Positions 21,065 through 28,956 of a stretch of 64,000 nt of DNA are shown piece after piece. The position numbers were made by a program, and so were the translations under genes. The stretch spans positions 992,001 through 1,056,000 of the forward strand of contig NC_016451.1 of NCBI RefSeq assembly GCF_000235365.1, written 5' to 3'. Each line of letters opens with the position of its first letter. The stretch's first letter is position 1. Under the pieces are notes generated by a model. It worked only from the letters and a program-made list of their open reading frames with translations. It was not told the DNA's origin and did no database searches. The DNA is from Eremothecium cymbalariae DBVPG#7215 (Eukaryota > Ascomycota > Saccharomycetes > Saccharomycetales > Saccharomycetaceae).

Positions 21065-22063
21065 ATGTCGAATACTAAAGGCACTGTTGAAAACCTGCCA
21101 TGGATAGAGAAGTATAGACCAGAGAGGTTGGACGAGGTCTACGGCCAGACAAGAGTTGTAGAAACTGTTCGAAAGTTTGCACAAGAGGGGAGGCTGCCAC
21201 ACCTATTATTTTATGGTCCACCTGGTACTGGTAAGACAAGTACCATATCAGCATTGGCTCGCGAGATCTATGGTAAAAATTATCGGAAGATGGTTTTGGA
21301 ATTGAATGCGTCTGATGATCGTGGTATTGATGTTGTAAGGAACCAGATCAAGGAATTCGCGTCTACCAGGCAGATATTCAGTAAAGGGTTCAAATTGATT
21401 ATTTTGGATGAGGCAGATGCTATGACTTCAGCTGCACAGAATGCATTGAGGCGGATTATCGAGAGGTTTACCAAAAACACAAGGTTTTGTATTTTGGCCA
21501 ATTATGCCCATAAGTTGACGCCTGCATTGTTAAGTAGATGCACCAGATTCCGGTTTCAACCTGTCCCAGCGCAATCCATAGAACGCTGTGTGTTGAATGT
21601 TATGGCACATGAACATTTAACGTTGGCAGAAGATGCTAGGAGGGCATTGTTAAGACTAGCTAATGGTGATATGAGAAAGGCTCTAAATGTATTGCAAGCA
21701 TCTAAGGCGACTTTGGATAATCCTGAAAAGGATCAGGTCACTGAGGATACCATATATGAATGCATTGGCGCCCCCCATCCAAAGGATATTGAAAGTCTAA
21801 TGGAAAGCATACTCAAAGACGATTGGACCACAGCCAGCTATACCGTAAACAAAATCAAGACAAACCATGGTCTTGCTCTTATTGACATGATTGAGGGGTT
21901 CGTTGAACTGCTAGAAGAGTATGAACTAAAAGAAAGTACAAGAATTGAACTTCTATGTAAACTAGCAGATATAGAATATGCTATATCTAAAGGTGGTACT
22001 GACAAAATTCAATCTAGTGCCACCATTGCTGCCATCAAATTCAGTATGGAATTGGAGCTATGA
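21065..22063 (+). CDS. RFC3: Rfc3, clamp-loader small subunit
   Basis: This protein has 332 residues from the ATG at 21065; the codon two before it is TTG and is not taken as the start. It is a canonical AAA+ clamp loader. RFC boxes visible are NLPWIEKYRPERLDEVYGQ, Walker A GPPGTGKTS (residues 51-59), LELNASDDRGIDVVR, Walker B LIILDEADAM, sensor 1 around FCILANY, and the SRC motif LLSRCTRFRF with its arginine finger. The C-terminal collar helices are complete. Rfc3 is one of the five RFC subunits that load PCNA and also serves the Rad24, Elg1 and Ctf18 loaders. It sits between MID1 and PCL1 as in YNL289-291. Confidence 0.97.
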   Translation: MSNTKGTVENLPWIEKYRPERLDEVYGQTRVVETVRKFAQEGRLPHLLFYGPPGTGKTSTISALAREIYGKNYRKMVLELNASDDRGIDVVRNQIKEFASTRQIFSKGFKLIILDEADAMTSAAQNALRRIIERFTKNTRFCILANYAHKLTPALLSRCTRFRFQPVPAQSIERCVLNVMAHEHLTLAEDARRALLRLANGDMRKALNVLQASKATLDNPEKDQVTEDTIYECIGAPHPKDIESLMESILKDDWTTASYTVNKIKTNHGLALIDMIEGFVELLEEYELKESTRIELLCKLADIEYAISKGGTDKIQSSATIAAIKFSMELEL

Positions 22064-23643
22064 CTACATATACATACAAAGGACATTGTATTTATAAATA
22101 AATAGATAAATATTCATATGTTCTAAACAAGAGTAATTTGTTGATGTAACAGTTATCCAAGACAACCTCGCTACCAACTTTTTACTGTCAATATGTACTT
22201 TTATCAACGAAAAACAGGTTTGTTGTCCCTAACGACACTAACAGAGTAATTAACATAAATTGAAAGTTCGACCAATAAGACTAGATCTTTCCAAACCGAA
22301 TGGTTACAGTTAATACCAACACATATACAGTAATAAAGATTGTCTTTCTCTTTCGTATTCTTTTCATATCTCGTCAATCTTTTTGGGATCTTCCCAAGTC
22401 AAAGATCTGATAGATTGGCCACTTGGGGACAACAGGAAATATTGGTCCCGCCAGCATTAAAAAGAATATTAAATCTAAAGATAACGAACAAGGAGATACT
22501 TTAACTGAGCATATCCCCGTTGTAGAAGACGCATAGATCTGAAACTTACGCGCGAGATAGTCTTAAATAACACAACTCTTGTCTCGAGATGCCGAACGCC
22601 TTTGTTATGTATTTCAAAGGTATACATAGATACTTCTCAAAAAACTGTTAAGCTCCATACATTACCCCACATCTATTGTGTTAAACATAAGTACATATAT
22701 CAGTAGGCATAAACGAATTTAGATGTCATTAATTACAAAATCCTGCATCCGTTGCATCTAATTAGCCTCTTTCGGTAAAAAACCCTTAGATCAACATATG
22801 GTGAACACCCTTCTTTCCCAGTGTCCCACTCGTTCAGAATGAAAACCAAGAACATCCATGCAGCAGGGATAACTTAATATTCTAATCATATACCCATATA
22901 GTCACCAGAAGAGGCAAGATGTCTAAAAAATACTTCACGAAAATTTCAGTATGCTACTTAGGCCTGATTCGGTAATCGACTATCTTGCTTTATGGCATCT
23001 TTGGTCCTTTCATTACTTCGCGAAATTTCCGAAATTCCTTTATTAACAAAACAGAAAAGACCAAACAAGAGGCAAGTTCACAATATATATACAGACCGTT
23101 AGGAGCTTTGCAAATAATATTTCGCGATTAGTGCCAAAGTTGCACCGTCTGAGGAATGGTCAGATAAAGCTTAATGTTTTCGCTAGAAGATTTGGTCTAC
23201 AAAAGATTCGCGAAGTTAAATTGTTTTTTATTCAGAAGATCAGTGAAACCAAAAATACTCAATGATTGGAAATTCAAGTAAAGCAAAGACATATCTGAGC
23301 AGCATCAAACGTTATTATTATGACAGAGAGGTCACGAAAATTTGGCAATGAGCAAAGGGGGTAAACCCAGCTATGAAGGAAGGTCCTCATATCATGTATC
23401 TGTCTTAGGACTTACTATTTACATGTGTCTGCAGTAACGGGGAATGCATCATCTACATTTGCACTTGCATAAATAAATAAATATATATATATGTAGATAA
23501 TAGTCAGCATGGTACCAGTGACAACGAAAATACTGAAGCGTTGCGATTTGGTACAGTACAGGCATATAAACTCTCTTGGTGGCCCTCTATTTCAAACCGA
23601 CTTTCTCATTAGAAGTAGACAGTTGAAGTATAACACATCAATC
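22064..23643. promoter_or_regulatory. Long PCL1 promoter with clustered SBF-type sites
   Basis: This is 1.58 kb without a gene between RFC3 and the likely PCL1 ATG. It holds four exact CRCGAAA elements (SCB, bound by Swi4/Swi6): CACGAAA at 22936-22942, CGCGAAA at 23019-23025, TTTCGCG at 23120-23126 (reverse) and CACGAAA at 23333-23339. A weaker CGCGAAG lies near 23218. An ATAAATAAATAAATATATATA tract at about 23470-23490 could serve as TATA and open chromatin. G1 cyclin genes of this class are SBF targets, which supports the PCL1 call. Confidence 0.65.
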
Positions 23644-24621
23644 ATGACAGGTTCAAAGGCATTGCAGATATTATTCAAGGCGCCTGTTACAGAGGACATG
23701 ATCAAGTTCTTGACAACTGCCACATTGAATGTTATTCCCTGCGGTACGAGTGAAGGTCGTTATCCCCGTTACAAATACCCGTCCCCACTCCAATCGCCCA
23801 CCAAAGGCAAGGTTAGAAAAGCGTGCGAGAAGCAGTGGAGTGGTCTGCCAAGTCTCACAACGTTCATTGCAAAGATCGTGCGCTACACAAACGTGTACAC
23901 CGCCACTTTGCTCACCACTGTCGTTTATCTCAACAAATTAAAAAAAGTGCTACCCAAGGATGCCACAGGCATCCCGTCCACCTCCCACCGAATTTTCCTG
24001 GCATGTCTGATCCTGAGCGCCAAATTCCACAACGACTCATCGCCATTAAACAAGCATTGGACTGAATACACCGACGGCCTGTTCACGATTCAAGACGTGA
24101 ACCTCATGGAGAGACAACTGTTAAAACTCTTCGATTGGAATATCAGAGTATCCGAACACGACCTCCACGAGAACCTTTCGTCCTTGCTACTGCCCATCAA
24201 ACAAGACCTGATAAGGTCAAAAAGACTTCGCAATTACACTTCAAAAAGAAAACCATCCTTTTCTTGGACGACTAAAGATCATCACAATGCACCGATCGCC
24301 ATTCCTGCAAACACCCAGCCGAACATCCCTCCCACACTACCACCCTTACCAAAGTGCTACGATCCCAGCTACTACTCCATCGCCGACAACGTCCCCACCG
24401 CCAAAAAACCGTCCTACATACGTTCCCTTAGTGCTTCCTCCAGCGCCAGCACTCTCAAATACAGCGCCAGCTACAACAACTGTCACTTACCGTGCATCAA
24501 GCTTCCCTCCCCCCTTGAACAGCCACACAACGCCACCTGGCAGCACGCATACGCTGGCAGCAGCTCCAGCATGCAGACTTTGGCACCACCAAACCCCCCA
24601 ACGACCATTTATGGCACATGA
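23644..24621 (+). CDS. PCL1: Pcl1/Pcl2-type G1 cyclin of the Pho85 kinase
   Basis: This protein has 325 residues from the ATG at 23644. An in-frame ATG at 23509 would add 45 residues with no family resemblance. The chosen start (MTGSKALQILFKAPVTEDMIKFL) aligns with Pcl1 starts. The cyclin box runs to about residue 190 and includes GLPSLTTFIAKIVRYTNVYTATLL, HRIFLACLILSAKFHNDSSPLNKHW and ERQLLKLFDWNIRV. After it comes a C-terminal tail of about 130 residues rich in Pro, Ser and Thr that is longer than in S. cerevisiae Pcl1 (279 residues in all) and is encoded by C-rich DNA. Pcl1/2 activate Pho85 at Start and in polarised growth. Position equals YNL289W. Four SBF sites lie upstream. Confidence 0.9.
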   Translation: MTGSKALQILFKAPVTEDMIKFLTTATLNVIPCGTSEGRYPRYKYPSPLQSPTKGKVRKACEKQWSGLPSLTTFIAKIVRYTNVYTATLLTTVVYLNKLKKVLPKDATGIPSTSHRIFLACLILSAKFHNDSSPLNKHWTEYTDGLFTIQDVNLMERQLLKLFDWNIRVSEHDLHENLSSLLLPIKQDLIRSKRLRNYTSKRKPSFSWTTKDHHNAPIAIPANTQPNIPPTLPPLPKCYDPSYYSIADNVPTAKKPSYIRSLSASSSASTLKYSASYNNCHLPCIKLPSPLEQPHNATWQHAYAGSSSSMQTLAPPNPPTTIYGT

Positions 24622-24828
24622 CTCGCCAGATTACCGCGCCGGACACTCCGCCGGACGTGGCAGCTCAACATCGCCAGACACACAGCTCCAGCAACCCACC
24701 ACAGAGACACTGTTTAACCACACATATAAATACACCCCATATACTTCTCTACATATGTTCTATTATATTATATTATATTACATTTCCTCACACACCGTGC
24801 CGGAGCCCCCACCACCATATCCACCTGC

Positions 24829-24871
24829 GTTACCCGGATGTGGAGCCCTAAGGGCTCCACATCCGGGTAAC
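24829..24871. repeat. 43-bp perfect palindrome containing two Reb1-type sites
   Basis: The arms are 21 bp each (24829-24849 and 24851-24871) around a single A at 24850. The left arm begins GTTACCCGGATG and the right arm ends CATCCGGGTAAC. Each arm carries the Reb1 core TTACCCGG (24830-24837 and, reversed, 24863-24870). The sequence could extrude as a cruciform in DNA or form a stable RNA hairpin, and could equally work as a paired Reb1 site that blocks transcription or excludes nucleosomes. Confidence 0.9.
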
Positions 24872-24914
24872 CCCATCGCCGCTGCGCTCGCTTTTTCTCT
24901 TTTCCCTGCCCACA

Positions 24915-24923
24915 TATAAAAGG
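24915..24923 (+). promoter_or_regulatory. TATA box without an evident gene (TATAAAAGG)
   Basis: This is an optimal TATAAAAGG element 44 bp downstream of the Reb1 palindrome. No ATG-initiated ORF of note follows within 500 bp. A GTAAGT at about 25051 is present, but no matching branch site is convincing. The element could drive a non-coding RNA or a long ZEO1 leader. Confidence 0.45.
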
Positions 24924-24956
24924 ACACCATTCCCGTGCCCTTTCCATATCCATCCT

Positions 24957-24981
24957 CCCCCCGTCCCCATCCCCCTCCCCC
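24957..24981 (-). other. Strong G-quadruplex motif on the minus strand
   Basis: The plus strand reads C6-GT-C4-AT-C5-T-C5, so the minus strand holds four G runs of 4-6 bases separated by loops of only 1-2 bases. This is a textbook tight G-quadruplex motif (i-motif on the plus strand). Confidence 0.8.
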
Positions 24982-25770
24982 ACCACCACACATCCCTGCC
25001 AATAAGAATATTGGCGCAGCCAAGAGGCGTTTCTTGCTGTACGCAACCACTGTAAGTGACGAGAAAAATGCTGTGCACCAGTCTGAACAAGTACTAAATC
25101 TTTGTACTCTAGTACTATGAAGCATCAAGTATACCCAAATTTCTGATACAGTGCGACAAACATCCTCTTGGCTGCGCGCAGCCCCGCCTCCCCTCGGGCC
25201 TGTTGGAGTAGTCCACCGCAGCCCCCACTTGTAACAACACCACCCATCACATAATAATGTCCGCATTTTCGGTATACCTGTCTTATCTGGCGATTCATTT
25301 AATATAGAAACCCACCAAACCCGCGTACCCTCCACGCCCGTGTCTGGGCCCCCCATCTGGTACCGTACACCACTTTTAGCTTAAATATACAAAACAAAAC
25401 AAAAAACAATACTACTGCGCTACTGCGCATGGCGTTTGTTCCGGCTAACAATATCGTCGTTGAGGGACAGATTTACCAGTATGCACTACACACCATCGCC
25501 ACTACTAGTCCGCGATATACCAAGAATGAATTGGGCTTGCAGAGGAAGGGAAAGGGAAAAAAAACCTTTAATAGAAACGCAGCCCAGAGGCCAGGCCAGG
25601 CCAGGCTGAAAACGAACCCAACGCCAGCCCAACGCCAGCCCAAAGCAGACTATAAGCAGCCTGGCCCTGTGGAGGGCCAGGCAGGAAGGGATCCACACAC
25701 GACGATTTGATAATATAAAAAAATTAAAAAAAATTAAGTAGCGTGTTTACACAGTCTCGGAGCCTTGGAA

Positions 25771-25780
25771 TTATATAAAT
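25771..25780 (+). promoter_or_regulatory. Candidate ZEO1 TATA box (TTATATAAAT)
   Basis: This is a consensus TATA element about 230 bp upstream of the ZEO1 ATG, followed by T-rich and A-rich tracts up to the ATG, as in highly expressed yeast genes. A second candidate, TATATATATATA, lies near 25845. Confidence 0.45.
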
Positions 25781-26010
25781 AGGGAAAGGATTTTTTTCTT
25801 AAAACCATTTTTCTCTTCTGATTTGCATACACTCTTGTGTAGTATATATATATAATAGAAAAATTTATTGGGTGTTTTCTTTTGCTTCCTGGTTTTTCTT
25901 TTATTTTATTAAATTAGTTTTAATATTTAAGAGCCATCATATAAGGTTAATCGAAAAATATAGACAGATTAATTTAATCTACAGGTCGGATAAATATCTA
26001 AATTACAAAT

Positions 26011-26376
26011 ATGTCTGAAACTAACGCTGCCACTGCTACGACTGTTGATACTGGTGCTGGTGCTGGTGCTAGTGCTGCTGATGGTGCTGCTACCAATGCG
26101 ACACAAGTGTCTGAGACGGTTGTCAATAACGTGGAGACTGCCGGGGAGGCGGTTGAGAAGAAGGTGGCCGATGGGGCCAAGGGGGCAGTTGAGAAGAGCG
26201 GAGAGGCCGTTGAGGGGGCTGCTGGCGAGGCCAGTGCAGCAGGAGCTGCTGTGGAGGGAGCTGCCGGCGAGGCTGCGGGGGCTGCTGCTGATGCACCAGC
26301 AGCAGCCAAGGCGGAGGCCAAGAAGCTGCCATTCTGGAAGAAGTTGTCAGCCAAGTTGAAGAAGATCTTGAGTTGA
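26011..26376 (+). CDS. ZEO1: Zeo1-like small Ala/Glu/Lys-rich protein
   Basis: This 121-residue protein (S. cerevisiae Zeo1 has 113) is extremely biased toward Ala, Gly, Glu, Val and Lys. It starts MSETNAATATT and ends in a basic amphipathic helix with aromatic anchors (KKLPFWKKLSAKLKKILS). Zeo1 has the same plan: an MSE start, a charged helical body, and a terminal F-KKL...KI-S-I helix. The body repeats AVEGAAGEA twice (about residues 70-93). Zeo1 is a peripheral plasma-membrane protein linked to the Mid2 cell-integrity pathway, and in S. cerevisiae ZEO1 directly follows SHR5 (YOL109W). Here the protein has far more Ala/Gly and fewer Gln/Lys than Zeo1, so homology rests on termini, size and gene order. 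Its DNA is GC-rich compared with its neighbours. Confidence 0.68.
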   Translation: MSETNAATATTVDTGAGAGASAADGAATNATQVSETVVNNVETAGEAVEKKVADGAKGAVEKSGEAVEGAAGEASAAGAAVEGAAGEAAGAAADAPAAAKAEAKKLPFWKKLSAKLKKILS

Positions 26377-27447
26377 GATAAACTTAGAAAGGACAGGGTT
26401 AATATTTTAGTATGCTAACTTTTTGAGCTTGTCCCTCCATCCGTCTGTCACATTCTTCCTGCCGCGTCTTCCTCCCTATTAAACAATAACTCGGTCTGTC
26501 TTTTATCCTCTTTGTATTTTGCTGGCTGGCTACTGTTTTTTGAATTTGTACGTTTTCGCCTACCCTATAACTTTGATCAAACATTCTTAATTTTAATTGG
26601 TAGAGCGACTGAATAGGAGTGCAAGATATATAATTCATTTTTAACTTAATAACTAATAATTTTTGGATTCATTTTATTAAAGCAGGCTGTTTCTAGGTCG
26701 AGGAGAAAAGGCGAAAAGGCGAGTCCTTGTTATCTGTCTGTCTATCTGCGCAAGGGGTGTGGTTGGTAGACGGTGATGATGCACATGTATATCTTTTTTT
26801 TCTTTTTCGTAGATATCAAAGGTTATCTAAGAATTGGGTGATTGTTGCCTTTCTTGTGACTCCACCGGTCGGAGGGGTGAGCGGTGGAGTTTGTTCAGCA
26901 GGGTTCTTGTGTCAGTGCTCACCACAAAGAGCGTTGTTACACATAAAGCGGGCGCGGGGGACGGTCAGGCGTCCGATCTTTTGTATGAGGCAACGAGAGC
27001 CTCTCAACAGAGGGGCTGGGGGACAGCGACGTTTATTGACGATATCTGCTGTGCCGGTGCTTATGCAGCTGCATGGGCTTGTTCTTTGACTATAAAATCT
27101 GGTGGTGTCAGAGTGAGTATGGGTGGCATGGGTGGCATGGGGGCAGGTGATAGATCTTGCAGGCAGCTGACATCCACGAGATAGGCAAATCGGGTTACGT
27201 AACCATAGATGTTACCCGGACGGTCTTCGTGGTCGTGACGTGACCGGTTACCCGGTCATAGGCATCTCGGCCCCTCGTTTGCGCTCCGCCCGCCAGCAAG
27301 AGCTTCTAAATGTTCATGAAACTATTCACAAATCACGTACGGACACACGGACGCAGAGGCACGTACATACACGGTCAAGATAACAACCAAATCTTGGAAA
27401 TAGCGAGCTCGAGAGGAACTCGAAAATTTACACGTGTGCCAGTTGTT
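26377..27447. promoter_or_regulatory. ZEO1 3' region and CAF40 promoter with Reb1 sites
   Basis: This 1.07-kb interval starts T-rich and becomes G-rich, with GGGTGGCAT repeats at 27121-27140. Two exact Reb1 cores lie at 27212-27219 and 27248-27255. The second is embedded in the palindrome GACCGG-TTAC-CCGGTC (27242-27257). A CACGTG lies at 27431-27436. Frames of about 120 codons here have no recognisable motif and overlap one another, so they are left out. Confidence 0.55.
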
Positions 27448-28611
27448 ATGTATGCTACAACAGCAGCGGGTACAGGCCCCATTCACTCGGTCCCTCCTAA
27501 CCAGATGAATTTTCCTCCTCTAATGTCGACTTTACAGCCCCAGATGAGTCAGCAGCAGGTGTCGCAGATATCTCAGGGGAGTTCCAATCCAGCGCTTTTG
27601 AAGGCGATTAATCAAGGGCAGCAGCAGCAGCATATGGGTCCACCTCCTCTTGGAGCGGTGGGTGGGTCGCTTTCTTCTGCTGCCACTCAGCATGTGATGC
27701 CAGGCATTCCGCAAGCGGCTTCGGGAATGCCTTTGCAGTTGCAGCAGCAGCAGCAGCAGCAGCAGCAGCACTCGCAACCCATGTCGCGGGCTTTGGACGA
27801 TCCGAATGTTTATCACTGGATCTGTCAGCTGACATACGGCCCGAATAAGGAGCAGGCGCTGCTTGAACTGGGCAGAAAACGTGAGCAGTACGATGATTTG
27901 GCGGTGATACTTTGGTCTAGTTTTGGCGTGATGACCGCTCTACTGCAGGAAATCATTTCTGTGTATCCTTTGCTGTCGCCCCCCACGCTGAATAATCAAC
28001 TTTCAAATAGAGTTTGTAACGCATTGGTTCTTTTGCAATGCGTAGCATCTCACCCAGATACCAAAACTGCATTCTTCCAAGCGCATATCCCTCTTTTCTT
28101 ATTCCCATTTTTGAATACTACTTCCAGGCAGCGTACGTTTGAGTACCTGAGACTCACCTCCCTTGGTGTCATCGGGGCCTTGGTTAAGAATGATTCAGTT
28201 GAGGTGGTAAACTTTCTTTTGCGCACTGACATTATTCCCCTCTGCTTACGCATAATGGAGTCTTCTTCAGAGTTATCCACAACCGTCGCCATCTTTATCC
28301 TCCAAAAGATCCTTCTTGATGACAATGGGCTCCAGTACATCTGTGCCACACAGGAGCGCTTCCATTCGGTTTCCCAAGTGCTCACCAACATGGTCGAACA
28401 GTTGACCATGCAGCAAACCCCCGGCCGTTTGTTGAAACATGTTGTGAGATGTTACCTTCGTTTATCGGACAACTTAGAAGCCCGCAGGCTTTTGCAGCAG
28501 GTGTTGCCAAGGCAGCTGAAGGATAATACGTTTACAGAGATCCTACAAGATGACTTGGGAACCAAGAGATGCTTGGCTCAATTACTCCTGACCTTGAATG
28601 AGGACCAGTAA
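27448..28611 (+). CDS. CAF40: Caf40 (CNOT9/Rcd1), CCR4-NOT subunit
   Basis: This protein has 387 residues from the ATG at 27448. An in-frame ATG at 27310 would add 46 basic residues and overlap promoter-like sequence. The N-terminus is Gln/Pro/Gly-rich with a polyQ run. The conserved Rcd1 armadillo domain begins at [19 protein letters not shown] and runs to the end ([90 protein letters not shown]). Caf40 is a structural and mRNA-regulator-binding subunit of the CCR4-NOT deadenylase. Position equals YNL288W, just before SEC21. Confidence 0.95.
   Translation: MYATTAAGTGPIHSVPPNQMNFPPLMSTLQPQMSQQQVSQISQGSSNPALLKAINQGQQQQHMGPPPLGAVGGSLSSAATQHVMPGIPQAASGMPLQLQQQQQQQQQHSQPMSRALDDPNVYHWICQLTYGPNKEQALLELGRKREQYDDLAVILWSSFGVMTALLQEIISVYPLLSPPTLNNQLSNRVCNALVLLQCVASHPDTKTAFFQAHIPLFLFPFLNTTSRQRTFEYLRLTSLGVIGALVKNDSVEVVNFLLRTDIIPLCLRIMESSSELSTTVAIFILQKILLDDNGLQYICATQERFHSVSQVLTNMVEQLTMQQTPGRLLKHVVRCYLRLSDNLEARRLLQQVLPRQLKDNTFTEILQDDLGTKRCLAQLLLTLNEDQ
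27742..27768 (+). repeat. (CAG)9 polyglutamine tract in CAF40
   Basis: Nine uninterrupted CAG codons encode polyQ in the variable N-terminal part of Caf40, followed by CAC. The tract should be length-variable between strains. Confidence 0.95.
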
Positions 28612-28629
28612 GTACTTGGTAGTTTACCA

Positions 28630-28645
28630 CCCCCCCCCCCCCCCC
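28630..28645 (+). repeat. C16 homopolymer just after CAF40
   Basis: Sixteen consecutive C bases begin 19 bp after the CAF40 stop codon. It is the longest homopolymer I see in the window. Its exact length is unlikely to be reliable. Confidence 0.9.
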
Positions 28646-28761
28646 AGTCCAGGTATACTCATTTCCACCCTCTGAAACCCTCCAACACACACGCATTGCA
28701 GCATTACATAGCTTATCTGTTAAGTCAATATATCTTTAAAAGGACATTCTACACTAAATCG

Positions 28762-28795
28762 TCATAACGTACGGCATATATTCCGTACGTTATGA
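28762..28795. repeat. Inverted repeat with 13-bp arms (CAF40-SEC21)
   Basis: The arms TCATAACGTACGG and CCGTACGTTATGA are perfect complements around the 8-base spacer CATATATT. The element lies about 160-195 bp upstream of the SEC21 ATG. It could be a dyad binding site in the SEC21 promoter or a hairpin in the CAF40 3' UTR. Confidence 0.85.
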
Positions 28796-28956
28796 TTTGT
28801 TCTAAATCTGTCCTTGTTGCGTGGCAAAATAATAGCGGAACTACTAAAACATAGCAGGAACAAGGTTTAAACAGAAGTTGGAAGGAAGAGCGGTTTACAG
28901 ATCTAAGAGGCATTGTATTGTGTTTGAAGGTATAACTGGGTGGTGGTTTCTCAACA

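Larger units (their letters stand above)
24622..26010. other. Gene-poor, C-rich interval between PCL1 and ZEO1
   Basis: These 1.39 kb have no convincing ORF. They contain TATTA repeats (24761-24780), a 43-bp palindrome with Reb1 sites, a TATA box, a G-quadruplex motif, a perfect 14-bp palindrome GGCTGCGCGCAGCC (25170-25183) and GGCCA/ACGCCAGCCC short tandem repeats (about 25590-25640). The last 270 bp are AT-rich and form the ZEO1 promoter. The overlapping short frames here come from biased composition. Confidence 0.6.
28612..28956. promoter_or_regulatory. CAF40 3' end and SEC21 promoter
   Basis: This 345-bp interval contains a 16-base C run and a 13-bp inverted repeat, both listed separately. 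No other site is recognised. Confidence 0.5.

Noticed and set aside
22990..23040. Centromere (CDEIII-like TTTCCGAAAT) upstream of PCL1
   Set aside because: There is no CDEI (RTCACRTG) at a suitable distance and no 80-170 bp AT-only CDEII. Neither synteny block lies near a centromere in the ancestral order.
23509..23643. 45-residue N-terminal extension of PCL1
   Set aside because: It has no resemblance to Pcl1/Pcl2, whereas the Met at 23644 starts the family-like sequence. Translation from the upstream ATG is not excluded.
24287..24919. 210-codon plus-strand frame overlapping the end of PCL1
   Set aside because: It is Pro/Thr/Ser/His-rich low complexity with no motif, and several other frames are open here too, which is a product of the C-rich composition. 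It overlaps the PCL1 coding end.
24778..25356. 192-codon minus-strand frame in the PCL1-ZEO1 interval
   Set aside because: It is Gly/Trp/Cys-rich, runs through the palindrome and the G-quadruplex, and has no recognisable domain. It is open because of base composition.
25051..25470. Intron with donor GTAAGT at 25051 and GGCTAAC branch near 25441
   Set aside because: There is no ATG-started upstream exon that would splice to a sensible coding sequence; this is probably a chance match.
25429..25710. 93-codon plus-strand frame before ZEO1
   Set aside because: Its second half is made of GGCCA and GCCAGCCC tandem repeats, and its codon use and content are not protein-like. A TATA-rich ZEO1 promoter begins right behind it.
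26834..27184. 116-codon frame in the CAF40 promoter region
   Set aside because: It has no motif, a Gly-Met repeat from tandem DNA repeats, and overlaps another open frame (26727-27089).
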